Assembly (NCBI GenBank): GCA_963706905.1
Contig: CAVPNY010000012.1
Location: forward strand, 1 to 64,000
DNA from: CAVPNY01 sp963706905
GTDB lineage: Bacteria; Chloroflexota; Anaerolineae; Anaerolineales; UBA4823
Reading direction: 5' to 3'
DNA: 64,000 nt
The position numbers and the translations under genes were made by a program. Below, one piece after another: positions 1 through 7,737 of the stretch; the first letter of the stretch is position 1, and each line of letters opens with the position of its first letter. The notes under the pieces are model-generated. The model saw nothing but the letters and a program-made list of their open reading frames with translations, was not told the DNA's origin and ran no database searches.

Positions 1-1
1 C

Positions 2-466
2 GCCGCGCCGCCGGGATTCGCCGCCTGGGCCGCCCTTCTGGAGCCGATGGTGCTGGCGCTGCCCCAGGCGCATCCGGCGGCCGATCGGCGCAGGCCGGGC
101 TTCGAGCGCATTGCCGCCGAGCCGCTGCTGATCTTTCCGCGTGCCATTGCGCCGTCGCTTTACGACGCGGTGCTCAGCTTCTATCGCGCTCATGGCGCCA
201 CGCCTCACATTGCACAGGAGGCGATCCAGATGCAGACGCTCGTGAACCTGGTGTCCAGCGGCATGGGGCTGGCCTGGGTGCCGGCATCGGTGATGCAGTT
301 GCAGCGGCCCGGCGTGGTCTATCGGCCGCTGGCCGGTGCGTCGCTGCAGTGCGAGACCAGCCTGGTGTGGCGCGAGCCGGCGCTGCCGGTGGTGCAGCGC
401 TTCGTCGGCCACGTGCGCGCGCAGCAGCGACAATCGCCGGCTCGTGCAAGACCCGGAGCCCGCTGA
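2..466 (+). CDS. LysR-family transcriptional regulator, C-terminal part (5' end outside window)
   Basis: The reading frame is open from the window edge and ends in TGA at 464-466. It encodes about 154 residues resembling the substrate-binding domain of LysR regulators: the stretch around VNLVSSGMGLAWVP matches the usual glycine-rich effector-pocket segment, and a final V-x-x-F-V helix closes the domain. The DNA-binding helix-turn-helix would lie upstream of the window. Its stop overlaps the lgt start (TGATG), so the two genes may share a transcript. The target genes and effector cannot be told from this fragment. Confidence 0.75.
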   Translation, partial: AAPPGFAAWAALLEPMVLALPQAHPAADRRRPGFERIAAEPLLIFPRAIAPSLYDAVLSFYRAHGATPHIAQEAIQMQTLVNLVSSGMGLAWVPASVMQLQRPGVVYRPLAGASLQCETSLVWREPALPVVQRFVGHVRAQQRQSPARARPGAR

Positions 467-1269
467 TGCTGGTGCACCCCCAGTTCGACCCGGTCGCGAT
501 AGCGCTCGGACCCGTCCAGATCCATTGGTACGGCCTGACCTACCTGGTTGCGTTCGGGCTGTTCATGTGGCTGGCGGCGCGGCGTGTGCGCTACCCCTGG
601 TTTGCCGCCGCAGGCTGGACGCGCCGCGACGTCGAGGACCTGCTGTTCTACGGCGTGGTGGGCGTGGTCGTCGGCGGGCGCATCGGCTATGCGCTGTTCT
701 ACAAGTTCGACCACTACCTTGCCCACCCGCTGGAGGTGCTGGCGGTGTGGAAGGGTGGCATGTCGTTCCACGGCGGCCTACTCGGCGTCTTGGTGGCGAT
801 GGTGCTGTTTGCGCGCAGCCGCAAGCGCACGTTCCTGCAGGTCACCGACCTGATCGCACCTTGCGTGCCCACCGGGCTGGCGTCGGGTCGCATCGGCAAC
901 TTCATCAACGGCGAACTGTGGGGCCGCGCGGCCGACCCGTCGCTGCCCTGGGCCATGGTCTTCCCGCAATCGGGCAGCAACATCGCGCGCCACCCGTCGC
1001 AGCTGTACCAGTTTGCGCTCGAGGGCATGCTGCTGTTCGTGCTGCTGTGGTGGTACGCCAGCAAGCCGCGGCACACCGGGCAGGTGTCGGGCGCGTTCCT
1101 CGTGGGCTACGGGGTCTTGCGCTTCGTCGCCGAGTTCTTCCGCGAGCCCGACAGCTTCCTGGGCCTGCGCGCGTTCGACCTGAGCCAGGGCCAGTGGCTG
1201 AGCCTGCCGATGATCGCCGCCGGTGTGTGGATGTGGCTCTGGGCCGGCCGGGCACAATCGGCGCGATGA
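466..1269 (+). CDS. lgt: Prolipoprotein diacylglyceryl transferase
   Basis: Lgt is an inner-membrane enzyme that moves diacylglycerol from phosphatidylglycerol to the lipobox cysteine of prolipoproteins, the first step of lipoprotein maturation. The 267-residue product has several hydrophobic helices, the HGGLLGV segment and the family signature GRIGNFINGELWG. The ATG at 466 is chosen because it overlaps the preceding stop and gives the normal family length; a longer in-frame extension upstream is low-complexity and unlike Lgt. Its stop overlaps the start of dnaQ, which suggests co-transcription. Several predicted lipoproteins in this window would be substrates. Confidence 0.95.
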   Translation: MLVHPQFDPVAIALGPVQIHWYGLTYLVAFGLFMWLAARRVRYPWFAAAGWTRRDVEDLLFYGVVGVVVGGRIGYALFYKFDHYLAHPLEVLAVWKGGMSFHGGLLGVLVAMVLFARSRKRTFLQVTDLIAPCVPTGLASGRIGNFINGELWGRAADPSLPWAMVFPQSGSNIARHPSQLYQFALEGMLLFVLLWWYASKPRHTGQVSGAFLVGYGVLRFVAEFFREPDSFLGLRAFDLSQGQWLSLPMIAAGVWMWLWAGRAQSAR

Positions 1270-1970
1270 GACAGATCTTCCTGGACACGGAGACCACCGG
1301 GCTCAATGCGCAGGGCGGCGACCGAATCGTCGAGATCGGCTGCGTCGAGATGGTCGGGCGGCGCCTGACCGGCGACAACCGCCACTTCTACCTGAACCCG
1401 CAGCGCCCCAGTCATCCGGACGCGCTGCGCGTGCACGGGCTGACCGACGAGTTCCTTGCCGACAAGCCGCGCTTCGAGGCCATTGCCGACGAACTGCTGC
1501 GCTACCTGGCCGGCGCCGAGTTGGTGATCCACAACGCGCCCTTCGACATCGGCTTCCTCGACGAGGAGTTCAAGCGTTGCGGGCTGCCCGGCGTGGCCGG
1601 GCAGGTGGCGCAGATCACCGACAGTCTGCTGTTGGCGCGCGAGAGGTTCCCGGGCAAGAGCAACTCGCTCGACGCGCTGTGCAGGCGGCTGGAGGTGGAT
1701 AACTCCAACCGCACGCTGCACGGCGCATTGCTCGACGCCGGGTTGCTGGCCGAGGTGTATGTCGGCATGACGCGCGGCCAGGGCTCGCTGGTCATCGACG
1801 AGACCGAGCAACGCGACGCCAGCGGCGCAGTGGAGGTGGTCGACCTGTCGGCCTTCGACCTGCCGGTGCTGCAGCCCAGCGACGACGAACTGACCGCACA
1901 CCGTGCGGTGCTGGCCGACATCGACAAGGCCAGCCGCGGCAAGCTGCTCTGGCAGGCCGATCTGGCATAA
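1266..1970 (+). CDS. dnaQ: DNA polymerase III epsilon subunit (3'-5' proofreading exonuclease)
   Basis: DnaQ is the proofreading exonuclease of the replicative polymerase core. The 234-residue protein begins with the Exo I motif FLDTETTG, carries the central segment HNAPFDIGFLDEEF (Exo II) and a later H-x4-D type region (LHGALLDAG, Exo III), as expected for the DEDDh family. The C-terminal tail after about residue 180 fits the part that contacts the alpha subunit. The start overlaps the lgt stop (ATGA). The length is normal for the family. Confidence 0.95.
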   Translation: MRQIFLDTETTGLNAQGGDRIVEIGCVEMVGRRLTGDNRHFYLNPQRPSHPDALRVHGLTDEFLADKPRFEAIADELLRYLAGAELVIHNAPFDIGFLDEEFKRCGLPGVAGQVAQITDSLLLARERFPGKSNSLDALCRRLEVDNSNRTLHGALLDAGLLAEVYVGMTRGQGSLVIDETEQRDASGAVEVVDLSAFDLPVLQPSDDELTAHRAVLADIDKASRGKLLWQADLA

Positions 1971-1971
1971 T
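1963..1971 (+). promoter_or_regulatory. Candidate extended -10 promoter for tRNA-Val
   Basis: The bases TGGCATAAT at 1963-1971 match an extended -10 element (TGn plus CATAAT) and overlap the dnaQ stop codon, about 38 bases ahead of the mature tRNA 5' end. No convincing -35 element is visible, as is common with extended -10 promoters. This is inference from pattern only. Confidence 0.4.
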
Positions 1972-2008
1972 CTTGCGTTTTCCGGCAAGCGCTCCCAATG
2001 ACATTGTC

Positions 2009-2083
2009 GGGCGGTTAGCTCAGCGGTAGAGCACTGCCTTCACACGGCAGGGGTCGCAGGTTCGAACCCTGCACCGCCCACCA
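2009..2083 (+). tRNA. tRNA-Val (anticodon CAC)
   Basis: The sequence folds as a full cloverleaf: a 7-bp acceptor stem GGGCGGT/ACCGCCC, a D-arm with TTAGCTCAGCGGTAGAGC, an anticodon stem CTGCC/GGCAG with loop TTCACAC (anticodon CAC at 2041-2043), and a T-arm containing GGTTCGAACC. Discriminator A is at 2080 and CCA is encoded at 2081-2083. CAC reads the GUG valine codon. The 3' part of this gene is repeated at 7738-7785. Confidence 0.96.
2036..2083 (+). repeat. Putative attL: 3' part of tRNA-Val, direct repeat
   Basis: These 48 bases, from the anticodon stem to the encoded CCA, recur in the same orientation at 7738-7785 with 44 identities. Tyrosine integrases commonly insert at tRNA 3' ends and regenerate the tRNA on one side, so this copy, which leaves an intact tRNA, would be the regenerated attachment site. 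Confidence 0.65.
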
Positions 2084-2099
2084 GCAAGTTCAACGACTT

Positions 2100-2129
2100 A
2101 CGGCGCTTCAGGGCGCCGTTTGCGTTTCA
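2100..2129 (+). terminator. Rho-independent-type terminator after tRNA-Val
   Basis: The inverted repeat ACGGCGC (2100-2106) and GCGCCGT (2113-2119), with loop TTCAGG, is followed by the T-rich stretch TTGCGTTTC. It begins about 17 bases after the tRNA CCA and fits a terminator for the tRNA transcript. Confidence 0.6.
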
Positions 2130-2212
2130 AGTGCTAGAAAAGTGCTGGAAAGCCCGTCTCGAATTCCGTCGCTGCGTTGCGTGGGCAACGCCGCTGGGTC
2201 GCGCTTCCGTCC

Positions 2213-2389
2213 CTACTTGCGTCGGCTACGCGACACAACGATGCCCACGACTGCCGCCAAGCCCACGAGCGCCCAGGTGCCTGGCTCAGGCAATTCGTTC
2301 GGGGGCGCTGCAATTGCATGAGCCGAAACGGCGGTGAGCATCGACGCCAATGCGGCGCCGGTAGCGATGAGTCTCGAACGAAGTGACAT
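2213..2389 (-). CDS. Very small PEP-CTERM sorting-domain protein
   Basis: The 58-residue product consists of an N-terminal signal peptide (basic start, then a hydrophobic stretch ending SAHA), a linker of about 8 residues, and a complete PEP-CTERM signal: PEPGTW, a hydrophobic helix and a basic tail SRSRRK. PEP-CTERM proteins are exported, cleaved by an exosortase and linked to the cell surface or exopolysaccharide. There is almost no mature domain left here, which is unusual. The ATG at 2389 follows an AGGAG ribosome-binding site at 2395-2399. It may be the remnant of a larger PEP-CTERM protein or a genuine mini-protein. No exosortase gene is in the window. Confidence 0.8.
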   Translation of the reverse strand: MSLRSRLIATGAALASMLTAVSAHAIAAPPNELPEPGTWALVGLAAVVGIVVSRSRRK

Positions 2390-2479
2390 GCAAGCTCCTA
2401 CAGTGGACCGACTTCTGATGTCATCGTAAGCAGTCACCCAGCCTCTGCGATACCCGCATTCACGGGGCAAGTTGGCCCT

Positions 2480-2689
2480 TTAGTGTGGAAAAAGTCCGCC
2501 GAAACGGATCAGCACGCGGTGCGCCGAATACGTACCCCCCCCCCGGAACTGGTCCCCATCGGTGGGCCCTCGAAGTGGTGCCCACCCTGAGGCGAACAAC
2601 GGGATGGCAAGTTGAGCGTCAGGCTGCAAGACCGGCGCCGTCTGCCCGCAGCCGTTGCCAGCCCTTGTTGGGTCGGGCAATTGCCGCGT
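2480..2689. other. No gene recognised
   Basis: This stretch includes a run of ten C residues at 2535-2544. No open frame has convincing codon use, and it looks like degenerate island DNA. Confidence 0.5.
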
Positions 2690-2884
2690 TCACGCAAGTT
2701 CGTCGTCGGCACCGGGTTCGCGTTCGTAGCTGCAACAGGTGCGCAGCTCCGATGCCTGGCCGTACAAGCATTTCGGGCATCGACACCCCATACCCCGCTG
2801 CGTTACCTCCACCCAACGACAGTGCAGACAGCGCCGGCCTTCGCTTTGGGCCGGGCGGTACATCAGCGGGGACGCGGCAGCCAT
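2690..2884 (-). CDS. Small cysteine-rich protein, possible zinc-binding mini-protein
   Basis: The 64-residue frame has a pattern unlike random antisense sequence: a CLHC pair near residue 19, then CRCPKC around residue 35, then a CC pair, and an acidic end EREPGADDELA. The spacing of the CxxC-type pairs suggests a structural zinc or other metal site. The ATG is at 2884; no strong ribosome-binding site is evident and codon use is only moderately G/C-ending. It sits between the PEP-CTERM gene and the hydrolase on the same strand. I do not know a function, and it could still be a chance frame. Confidence 0.45.
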   Translation of the reverse strand: MAAASPLMYRPAQSEGRRCLHCRWVEVTQRGMGCRCPKCLYGQASELRTCCSYEREPGADDELA

Positions 2885-3195
2885 GTGGCCCGCAGCCTAA
2901 AGAGCACCTGGCTCACGGCATGAGCCAGGGATCGCCCGCCACATCATCACGAGGGTGACCGCGACCCAAAGCGGTCGGACGGCAGCCCAGATGGCTTGCC
3001 CGACAGCAGGCATTTGCCGGACCAACGCGACGGCCCGAGTGAATCGCCAGATGCGTGATCACGTGGCGCCAGGCCGTCTTGCGCCTCGGCAACGCGGCGC
3101 AAGCGGGTACCGCAAGTCTGTTTGATTCAAAGCAGCGCGGTATCAGTCGTTCTCGAAGGCGGACTCGAGCCGGGCGTCGCACGACGCAGGCGGCA
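2885..3195. other. No gene recognised
   Basis: No frame in these 311 bases shows family motifs or consistent coding bias. It lies just downstream of the minus-strand hydrolase stop. Confidence 0.5.
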
Positions 3196-3912
3196 TCATG
3201 GGTGCGCAACGGCCTCGCAAGCCATCTTGACGGTCTCTGCGACGATCAGAGACTGACGCGCTGCGTCGGCTTGACCGCAGATCGACTCGCAGCGCCAGTC
3301 TGTCGTGTCCTCGAAATCACAATGTGACGCGCCTTCGATGCGCCGTTCAATGCGCCGGTCGGGCAGCCAGGCGGCAATCCGCCGCGCGCTGCCGGAGACA
3401 TTGCATGCGCTGCTCGGCGCACGCAGCACCACCGCGGGCACGCGCAGGCTGCGGGCAGCTCTCCTGGATTGTCCGAATGCGTCGACCGGGTCAAGCCCGA
3501 TCCAGAGAGCCAGTCGCGGCACGCGGTCTGATGCGAGCAGCGCAGCCAGTCCGCCAGCCGACGTCCCGATCAACACAACGGGCAGCGTGTCGAGCTTGCG
3601 CTCGGCCACGACCGCTGCAACCAGCGCAACGATGGCATCTGCATTTGCCTGGTGTCGCAGCGTGTGCTGCAGATCGGGCACCGCAACGAGAAAGCCTGCC
3701 TCCGACAGGCGCTCAGCGAGCATGACATGCTGTGCGCGCGAGCGGGTAAATCCGTGTGCGATGAGGGCAAGCGCGCGCGGTGGCCCGACCGGTGCATAGA
3801 CGTCGACCACAGCCGTGTGGCCGGTGGGCGTCAGCAGCCGCGTCTGGACCGAGGCCGCGGCGGGCACGATGCCGACCGCAAGTGTGAGACTGATGAGAAG
3901 GGCGCGCATCAT
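3196..3912 (-). CDS. Exported alpha/beta hydrolase
   Basis: The 238-residue protein starts with a clear signal peptide (MMRALLISLTLAVG, then PAAAS). It has the alpha/beta-hydrolase oxyanion segment AHGFTRS, the nucleophile elbow GTSAGG (catalytic Ser), a candidate acid in GLDPVDAFG, and a late histidine in GASHCDFED. The family covers esterases, lipases and dienelactone-hydrolase-like enzymes, so the substrate is not known; a periplasmic or secreted esterase is likely. The C-terminal third has four cysteines that could form disulfides, fitting export. The start at 3912 is preferred because it places the signal peptide at the N-terminus; an in-frame start 30 bases upstream is also possible. 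Confidence 0.75.
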   Translation of the reverse strand: MMRALLISLTLAVGIVPAAASVQTRLLTPTGHTAVVDVYAPVGPPRALALIAHGFTRSRAQHVMLAERLSEAGFLVAVPDLQHTLRHQANADAIVALVAAVVAERKLDTLPVVLIGTSAGGLAALLASDRVPRLALWIGLDPVDAFGQSRRAARSLRVPAVVLRAPSSACNVSGSARRIAAWLPDRRIERRIEGASHCDFEDTTDWRCESICGQADAARQSLIVAETVKMACEAVAHP

Positions 3913-4463
3913 GGCAGACGCCAACAGCAACGCATCCAGCACGCCGCGGGTTGACGCCGCTGCCAGGTTGACTTTCGGCCGAAGCGGGGTCGGTCAGCAG
4001 CGAATTGGGTCCGCTTTGCAGCAGCGGACTGTTGACGAGCTGTGCTTCAACTTCGGCAGCTGGCGGGGCGCAAGCTAACCGATGGAACCACGCAACCACT
4101 CTATGGCTGCAGAGGATTCCGGTCGGTCAGCGGGCCCCGCCTGTGTCGCCGCATCGTGCTGTGGGGGCTTGGGAAGGAACCGCTACTCCGATCTTCGGCA
4201 CAACAGCGACAAGGCCACGATGTGCGACGCTCGTGAACGCCTGACGCCAAACAACAGGGTTGGCGCCATTGGCAATGCGGTCAGCAGCGCCGTCCGGGGG
4301 CCTGCAGCAGCGTGAAGCGTGAAGGTCAGGCCGGTGTCCACGGCCCGCCAGGTCCGAGTTGCCAGAATGGCCGCCCCCCAGTCAAGCTCCCTAGTTTGCA
4401 GGCAGCTCAGCTGTCCGTTCCCCGCTAACCTAAAGACCATCTAAGCCAATCGGACGAGAAGCT
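3913..4463. other. Intergenic stretch without a recognised gene
   Basis: These 551 bases separate the minus-strand hydrolase from the plus-strand hcp gene and must hold their divergent promoters. Open frames on both strands lack G/C-ending codon bias and recognisable motifs. No tRNA-like or terminator-like structure stood out. Confidence 0.5.
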
Positions 4464-4940
4464 ATGGCCATCGACACCCACATCAAGTTCGACGGCATCG
4501 ACGGCGAGTCGACGCACAAGGATCACAAGGGCGAAGTTGCAGTGCTGTCATGGAGCTGGGGCCTGACGTCGGCAGCAGGTGCGTCCACTGGCGCTGGCGC
4601 CGCCGTGCGCAAGGCCGTCCCACAGGAGATGCGCATCGTGCATCGTTACGACAAGGCCTCCCCGATGCTGGCCAAGCAGGCGGTTCAGGGCAAGCGTTTG
4701 CCTAGTGCTGTGCTCACGGCGCGCAAGGCTGGCGAAGGTCAGAAGGACTTCCTCAAGATCACGATGAAGGAGGTCTTCATCACGTCGGTCCAGGCCAGCG
4801 AGGGCGGCGAAGGCCCTTCGGAAGAAGTCGCCATGTCCTACGGCACGATCGACTTCGAGTACCGCCCGCAGGATGTCAAGGGTAGCCTGGGCAGCCCGGT
4901 CCAGTTCGGCTGGAACATCAAGTCGGGCAAGGTGAGCTGA
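4464..4940 (+). CDS. hcp: Hcp-family type VI secretion tube protein/effector
   Basis: Hcp forms the hexameric rings of the T6SS inner tube and is exported with its cargo. The 158-residue product has the typical Hcp1 layout: MAIDTHIKFDGIDGES at the start, an early VLSWSWG strand, the central KIT(M)KEVFITSVQ segment and a C-terminal FEYRPQD...GWNIKSGK strand. An ATG with a GAGAAG ribosome-binding site is used. No other T6SS structural gene (TssB, TssC, VgrG and so on) is present, so this is an orphan hcp. It is followed after 16 bases by a TPR-methyltransferase gene, with which it probably forms an operon. Confidence 0.93.
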   Translation: MAIDTHIKFDGIDGESTHKDHKGEVAVLSWSWGLTSAAGASTGAGAAVRKAVPQEMRIVHRYDKASPMLAKQAVQGKRLPSAVLTARKAGEGQKDFLKITMKEVFITSVQASEGGEGPSEEVAMSYGTIDFEYRPQDVKGSLGSPVQFGWNIKSGKVS

Positions 4941-4956
4941 TGCCGAGCGTCGCGCC

Positions 4957-6291
4957 GTGGACAGGTCCGCCGAGTCGAACACGCTGACGCAAGGGCTGGA
5001 AAGCGCGGTCCAGGCGCTGCAAGCCGACGACACCGAGCGCGCGCGCGAGGTGCTGGGCGACATCCTGCTGACGCATCCCGGCCAACCCGACGCGTTGCAG
5101 TTCCTGGGCATCCTGCATCATCGCCAGGGAGACGCGGGCCGTGCCGAGGCACTGATGCGCCAGGCCCTGGCTGCAGCGCCTGCAGAGGCCGGCATCGCTC
5201 TCAACCTCGGCAACGTGCTCTACGAATCCGGCCGCGCGGCCGAGGCGGTCGAGGTCTTCCGCCAAGCGATCCAGCTCGATCCATCGTCGTCAGCCGCATG
5301 GCACAACCTCGGCACGGCCCTGCATGGCCAGGGCAACCTTGGGCAAGCCCGCTTTGCGTGGGAGCGTGCCATCGCGGCGGACGCCACGAACGCCGAAGCC
5401 TGGTATGGCCTGTCGCGCACCTTGATCGAACTCGGTGAGGTGCATGCCGGCCTGGTGGCCAACAGCCGTGCGATCGCGCTGTGGCCGCGCCGGCTGCAGG
5501 CGCGCGACCAAGTCGTGCGCGCACTCGTCTTGCTGGGTGAACTGGACGAAGCGGCGCGTCTGTATCGCGAGTGGCTCGCCGAGGATCCGGACAATGTCGT
5601 CATCCGCCATCAGTTGGCCGCGCTCGGCCATGAGGCCGTGCCGGCTCGCGCGGCCGACGCCTATGTCGAGATGGTCTTCGACAGCTTCGCACCGCACTTT
5701 GACGGCAAGCTCGAGCAACTGGGGTACGAGGCTCCGCTGCACCTGGCGCGCGCGCTTGGCGACGCCCTGCCCGCGGGCGCCCATGTCGACGTCGCCGACC
5801 TCGGCTGCGGCACGGGACTGTGCGGGCCGTACTTGCGGCGGCATGCACGCCGCCTTGTTGGCTGCGATCTTTCCACGGGCATGCTGCGCTTGGCACGCGA
5901 GAGGGGCTGCTACGACGAGCTGTACAAGGTCGAGCTCGTGCATTTCATGAAGCACGAGCCGGAGTCCTTCGGCGCCATCGCCTGCGCCGACACGCTGTGC
6001 TACTTCGGTCCGCTCGACGCCGTGTGCCGGGCCGCCGGCGGAGCGTTGAAGTTGTCCGGCTGTTTCGTATTCACAACCGAGGCCCAGCCCGAGGAGACGC
6101 CCGCTGGCTACGAGATCAGGCCGACGGGGCGCTACGCGCATGGACACGACTACTTGATGCGCACCCTGGCTGCGGCAGGCTTCGCTGGCGTCAAGATCGA
6201 CCGTGTGATCCTGCGTCAGGAAGCCGGGCAACCGATGCCAGGCTGGCTCGTGACGGCAATCTGCGACTCGCACTGCACTGAAGCTGCCTGA
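4957..6291 (+). CDS. TPR-repeat protein with C-terminal SAM-dependent methyltransferase domain
   Basis: The 444-residue protein begins at a GTG 16 bases after the hcp stop. Residues about 10-215 are tetratricopeptide repeats (for example LNLGNVLYESGRAAEAVEVF and WHNLGTALHGQGNLGQA), a protein-protein interaction scaffold. Residues about 240-440 form a methyltransferase of the COG4976 type, with SAM-binding motif I VADLGCGTGLCGPYL near residue 280 and a following acidic loop GCDLSTGML. The cytoplasm is expected, since no signal or membrane segment is seen. Tight linkage to hcp suggests it recognises or modifies Hcp or a cargo, but that is inference; TPR-methyltransferases are also found without T6SS. 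Confidence 0.8.
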   Translation: MDRSAESNTLTQGLESAVQALQADDTERAREVLGDILLTHPGQPDALQFLGILHHRQGDAGRAEALMRQALAAAPAEAGIALNLGNVLYESGRAAEAVEVFRQAIQLDPSSSAAWHNLGTALHGQGNLGQARFAWERAIAADATNAEAWYGLSRTLIELGEVHAGLVANSRAIALWPRRLQARDQVVRALVLLGELDEAARLYREWLAEDPDNVVIRHQLAALGHEAVPARAADAYVEMVFDSFAPHFDGKLEQLGYEAPLHLARALGDALPAGAHVDVADLGCGTGLCGPYLRRHARRLVGCDLSTGMLRLARERGCYDELYKVELVHFMKHEPESFGAIACADTLCYFGPLDAVCRAAGGALKLSGCFVFTTEAQPEETPAGYEIRPTGRYAHGHDYLMRTLAAAGFAGVKIDRVILRQEAGQPMPGWLVTAICDSHCTEAA

Positions 6292-6310
6292 TGCCCGCGA
6301 CGGCTTAGGG

Positions 6311-6679
6311 CCGGGCTATGGCACACCCGGTGGTGTGCACTGTGCCGGCTTCGGCACCACGACCGCCCAGTTGCTTGAGCTGGCCAACTGGCTGGCCGAG
6401 CACGATTGCACCCACGTGGCGAGGGAGGCCACGGGCGTGTACTGGAAGCCTGTGTGGCACGTGCTCGAAGGCGAGTTCGAGTTGGTGCTGGCCAACGCAG
6501 CGCACATCCGCAACGTGCGCGGCCGCAAGACCGACGTGAACGACGCGATGTGGATCGCCGATCTGCTGGCGCACGGCCTGATCCGCGCGAGCTTCGTGCC
6601 GCCACGGGCCATCCAGCAGTTGCGCGACCTCGGCGGCCCCACTATCGCGACACACGACTGCGCTGCCAAAGCGCAATGA
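6311..6679 (+). pseudogene. IS110-family transposase remnant (internal fragment)
   Basis: About 95 residues, from FGTTTAQLLELANWL through EATGVYWKPVW to KTDVNDAMWIADLLAHGLI and VPPRAIQQLRDL, match the N-terminal DEDD-type catalytic part of IS110-family transposases. The normal first 30 or so residues are missing, and homology stops abruptly at LRDL (about 6630), after which the frame runs on in unrelated sequence. No C-terminal transposase domain follows. It marks past IS activity inside the island. Confidence 0.8.
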
Positions 6680-6786
6680 ACCGCACCAGGGTCGTAGAGG
6701 CTGGGCCCAGTTCTTGGGGGGCATCTGGCGCCCGGGCCCGCGACACGGTAGCCTCGCGGCCAATCGAACGAAGAGGAGGTCCCGCG

Positions 6787-7674
6787 ATGCTCACCGTCGA
6801 CCAGTTGCGCCGAATCATGCCCAACCTGGCGAGTGCCAGGGCCGAATCCTTGCTGCCGCACCTGAATGCGGCGATGGCCGAATTCGGCATCGACACCTTG
6901 CTGCGCACTGCAGCCTTTGCGGCTCAGCTGGCGCACGAATCGGGCGAGTTCCGCTGGATGGAGGAGATCTGGGGCCCGACCAGTGCGCAGAAGCGCTATG
7001 AGCCGCAGACCGACCTGTCGAAGCGTCTGGGCAACAGCGAGGCAGGCGACGGTTTGCGCTTCAAAGGACGTGGTCCGATCCAGCTGACTGGCCGGGCCAA
7101 CTATTCGCGTTTCGGGGACCTGTTGGGGCTGGACCTGATCGGCTCGCCGGCGCAGGCAGCGGCACCCGGGGTGGCCTTTCGCATCGCCGCGCTGTTCTGG
7201 AAGAACCGGGGCCTGAACGAGTTTGCCGAAGCGGGCGACTTCCGCGAGGTGACGCGGCGCATCAATGGTGGCTTCAACGGCCTAGAGGACCGGCTGAAGT
7301 ACTACGAACGCGCCACGTCCGTGCTGGCGATCGGCTTCGAAGCCGGTGAGGCGCCTGCCACGCGCAGCGCCCGGCGTGCGAAGGTCAAGGTGCCGGTGGA
7401 GCCACTCCAGCGGGGGGCCGAAGCGATCCAGGAACTGGCGCCTGCGCGCCAAGGCCGGCCTGCATCTGCCGAGAAAGGGACTGCGGCCAAGAATGTTCCG
7501 GCGAAGAAGGTGGTGGCCAGGAAGACTGTGGCAAAGAAGATGATTGCCGCGAAGAAGGCACCAAAGGCAATCCGGTCGATGACGGTCGCCCAGGAGAAGG
7601 CACCAGAGAAGAGGGTCCAATCGACGAGAAAGAAGACCCCCCGCAAGACCAGCGCGGCATTGCGCAGCCGTTAG
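6787..7674 (+). CDS. GH19 chitinase/lysozyme-like enzyme with histone-H1-like C-terminal tail
   Basis: Residues about 1-185 match the glycoside hydrolase 19 endolysin/chitinase fold: AHESGEFRWMEEIWGP carries the first catalytic Glu, GRGPIQLTGRANY is the conserved core loop, and EVTRRINGGFNG is the C-terminal family signature. In bacteria such enzymes usually cut peptidoglycan. No signal peptide is visible. Residues about 200-295 are Ala/Lys/Pro-rich, with repeats such as KKVVARKTVAKK that resemble histone-H1/AlgP-type nucleic-acid-binding tails; that combination is odd. The ATG at 6787 has a strong AGGAGG site at 6774-6779. Prophage lysis or T6SS cargo are possible roles. Confidence 0.85.
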   Translation: MLTVDQLRRIMPNLASARAESLLPHLNAAMAEFGIDTLLRTAAFAAQLAHESGEFRWMEEIWGPTSAQKRYEPQTDLSKRLGNSEAGDGLRFKGRGPIQLTGRANYSRFGDLLGLDLIGSPAQAAAPGVAFRIAALFWKNRGLNEFAEAGDFREVTRRINGGFNGLEDRLKYYERATSVLAIGFEAGEAPATRSARRAKVKVPVEPLQRGAEAIQELAPARQGRPASAEKGTAAKNVPAKKVVARKTVAKKMIAAKKAPKAIRSMTVAQEKAPEKRVQSTRKKTPRKTSAALRSR

Positions 7675-7737
7675 CGTGGCGACGGCGTCAGCGGCGACCG
7701 TGGCGTTCCAGGTCGGGCAAGGGCGCGTGCATTTGCA

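Noticed and set aside
2535..2544. Run of ten C residues as a possible phase-variation tract
   Set aside because: It lies outside any supported reading frame or promoter, so a switching role has no support.
4183..4440. 85-codon minus-strand frame upstream of hcp
   Set aside because: No motif, no ribosome-binding site and no steady codon bias; it sits in the region expected to hold the hcp promoter.
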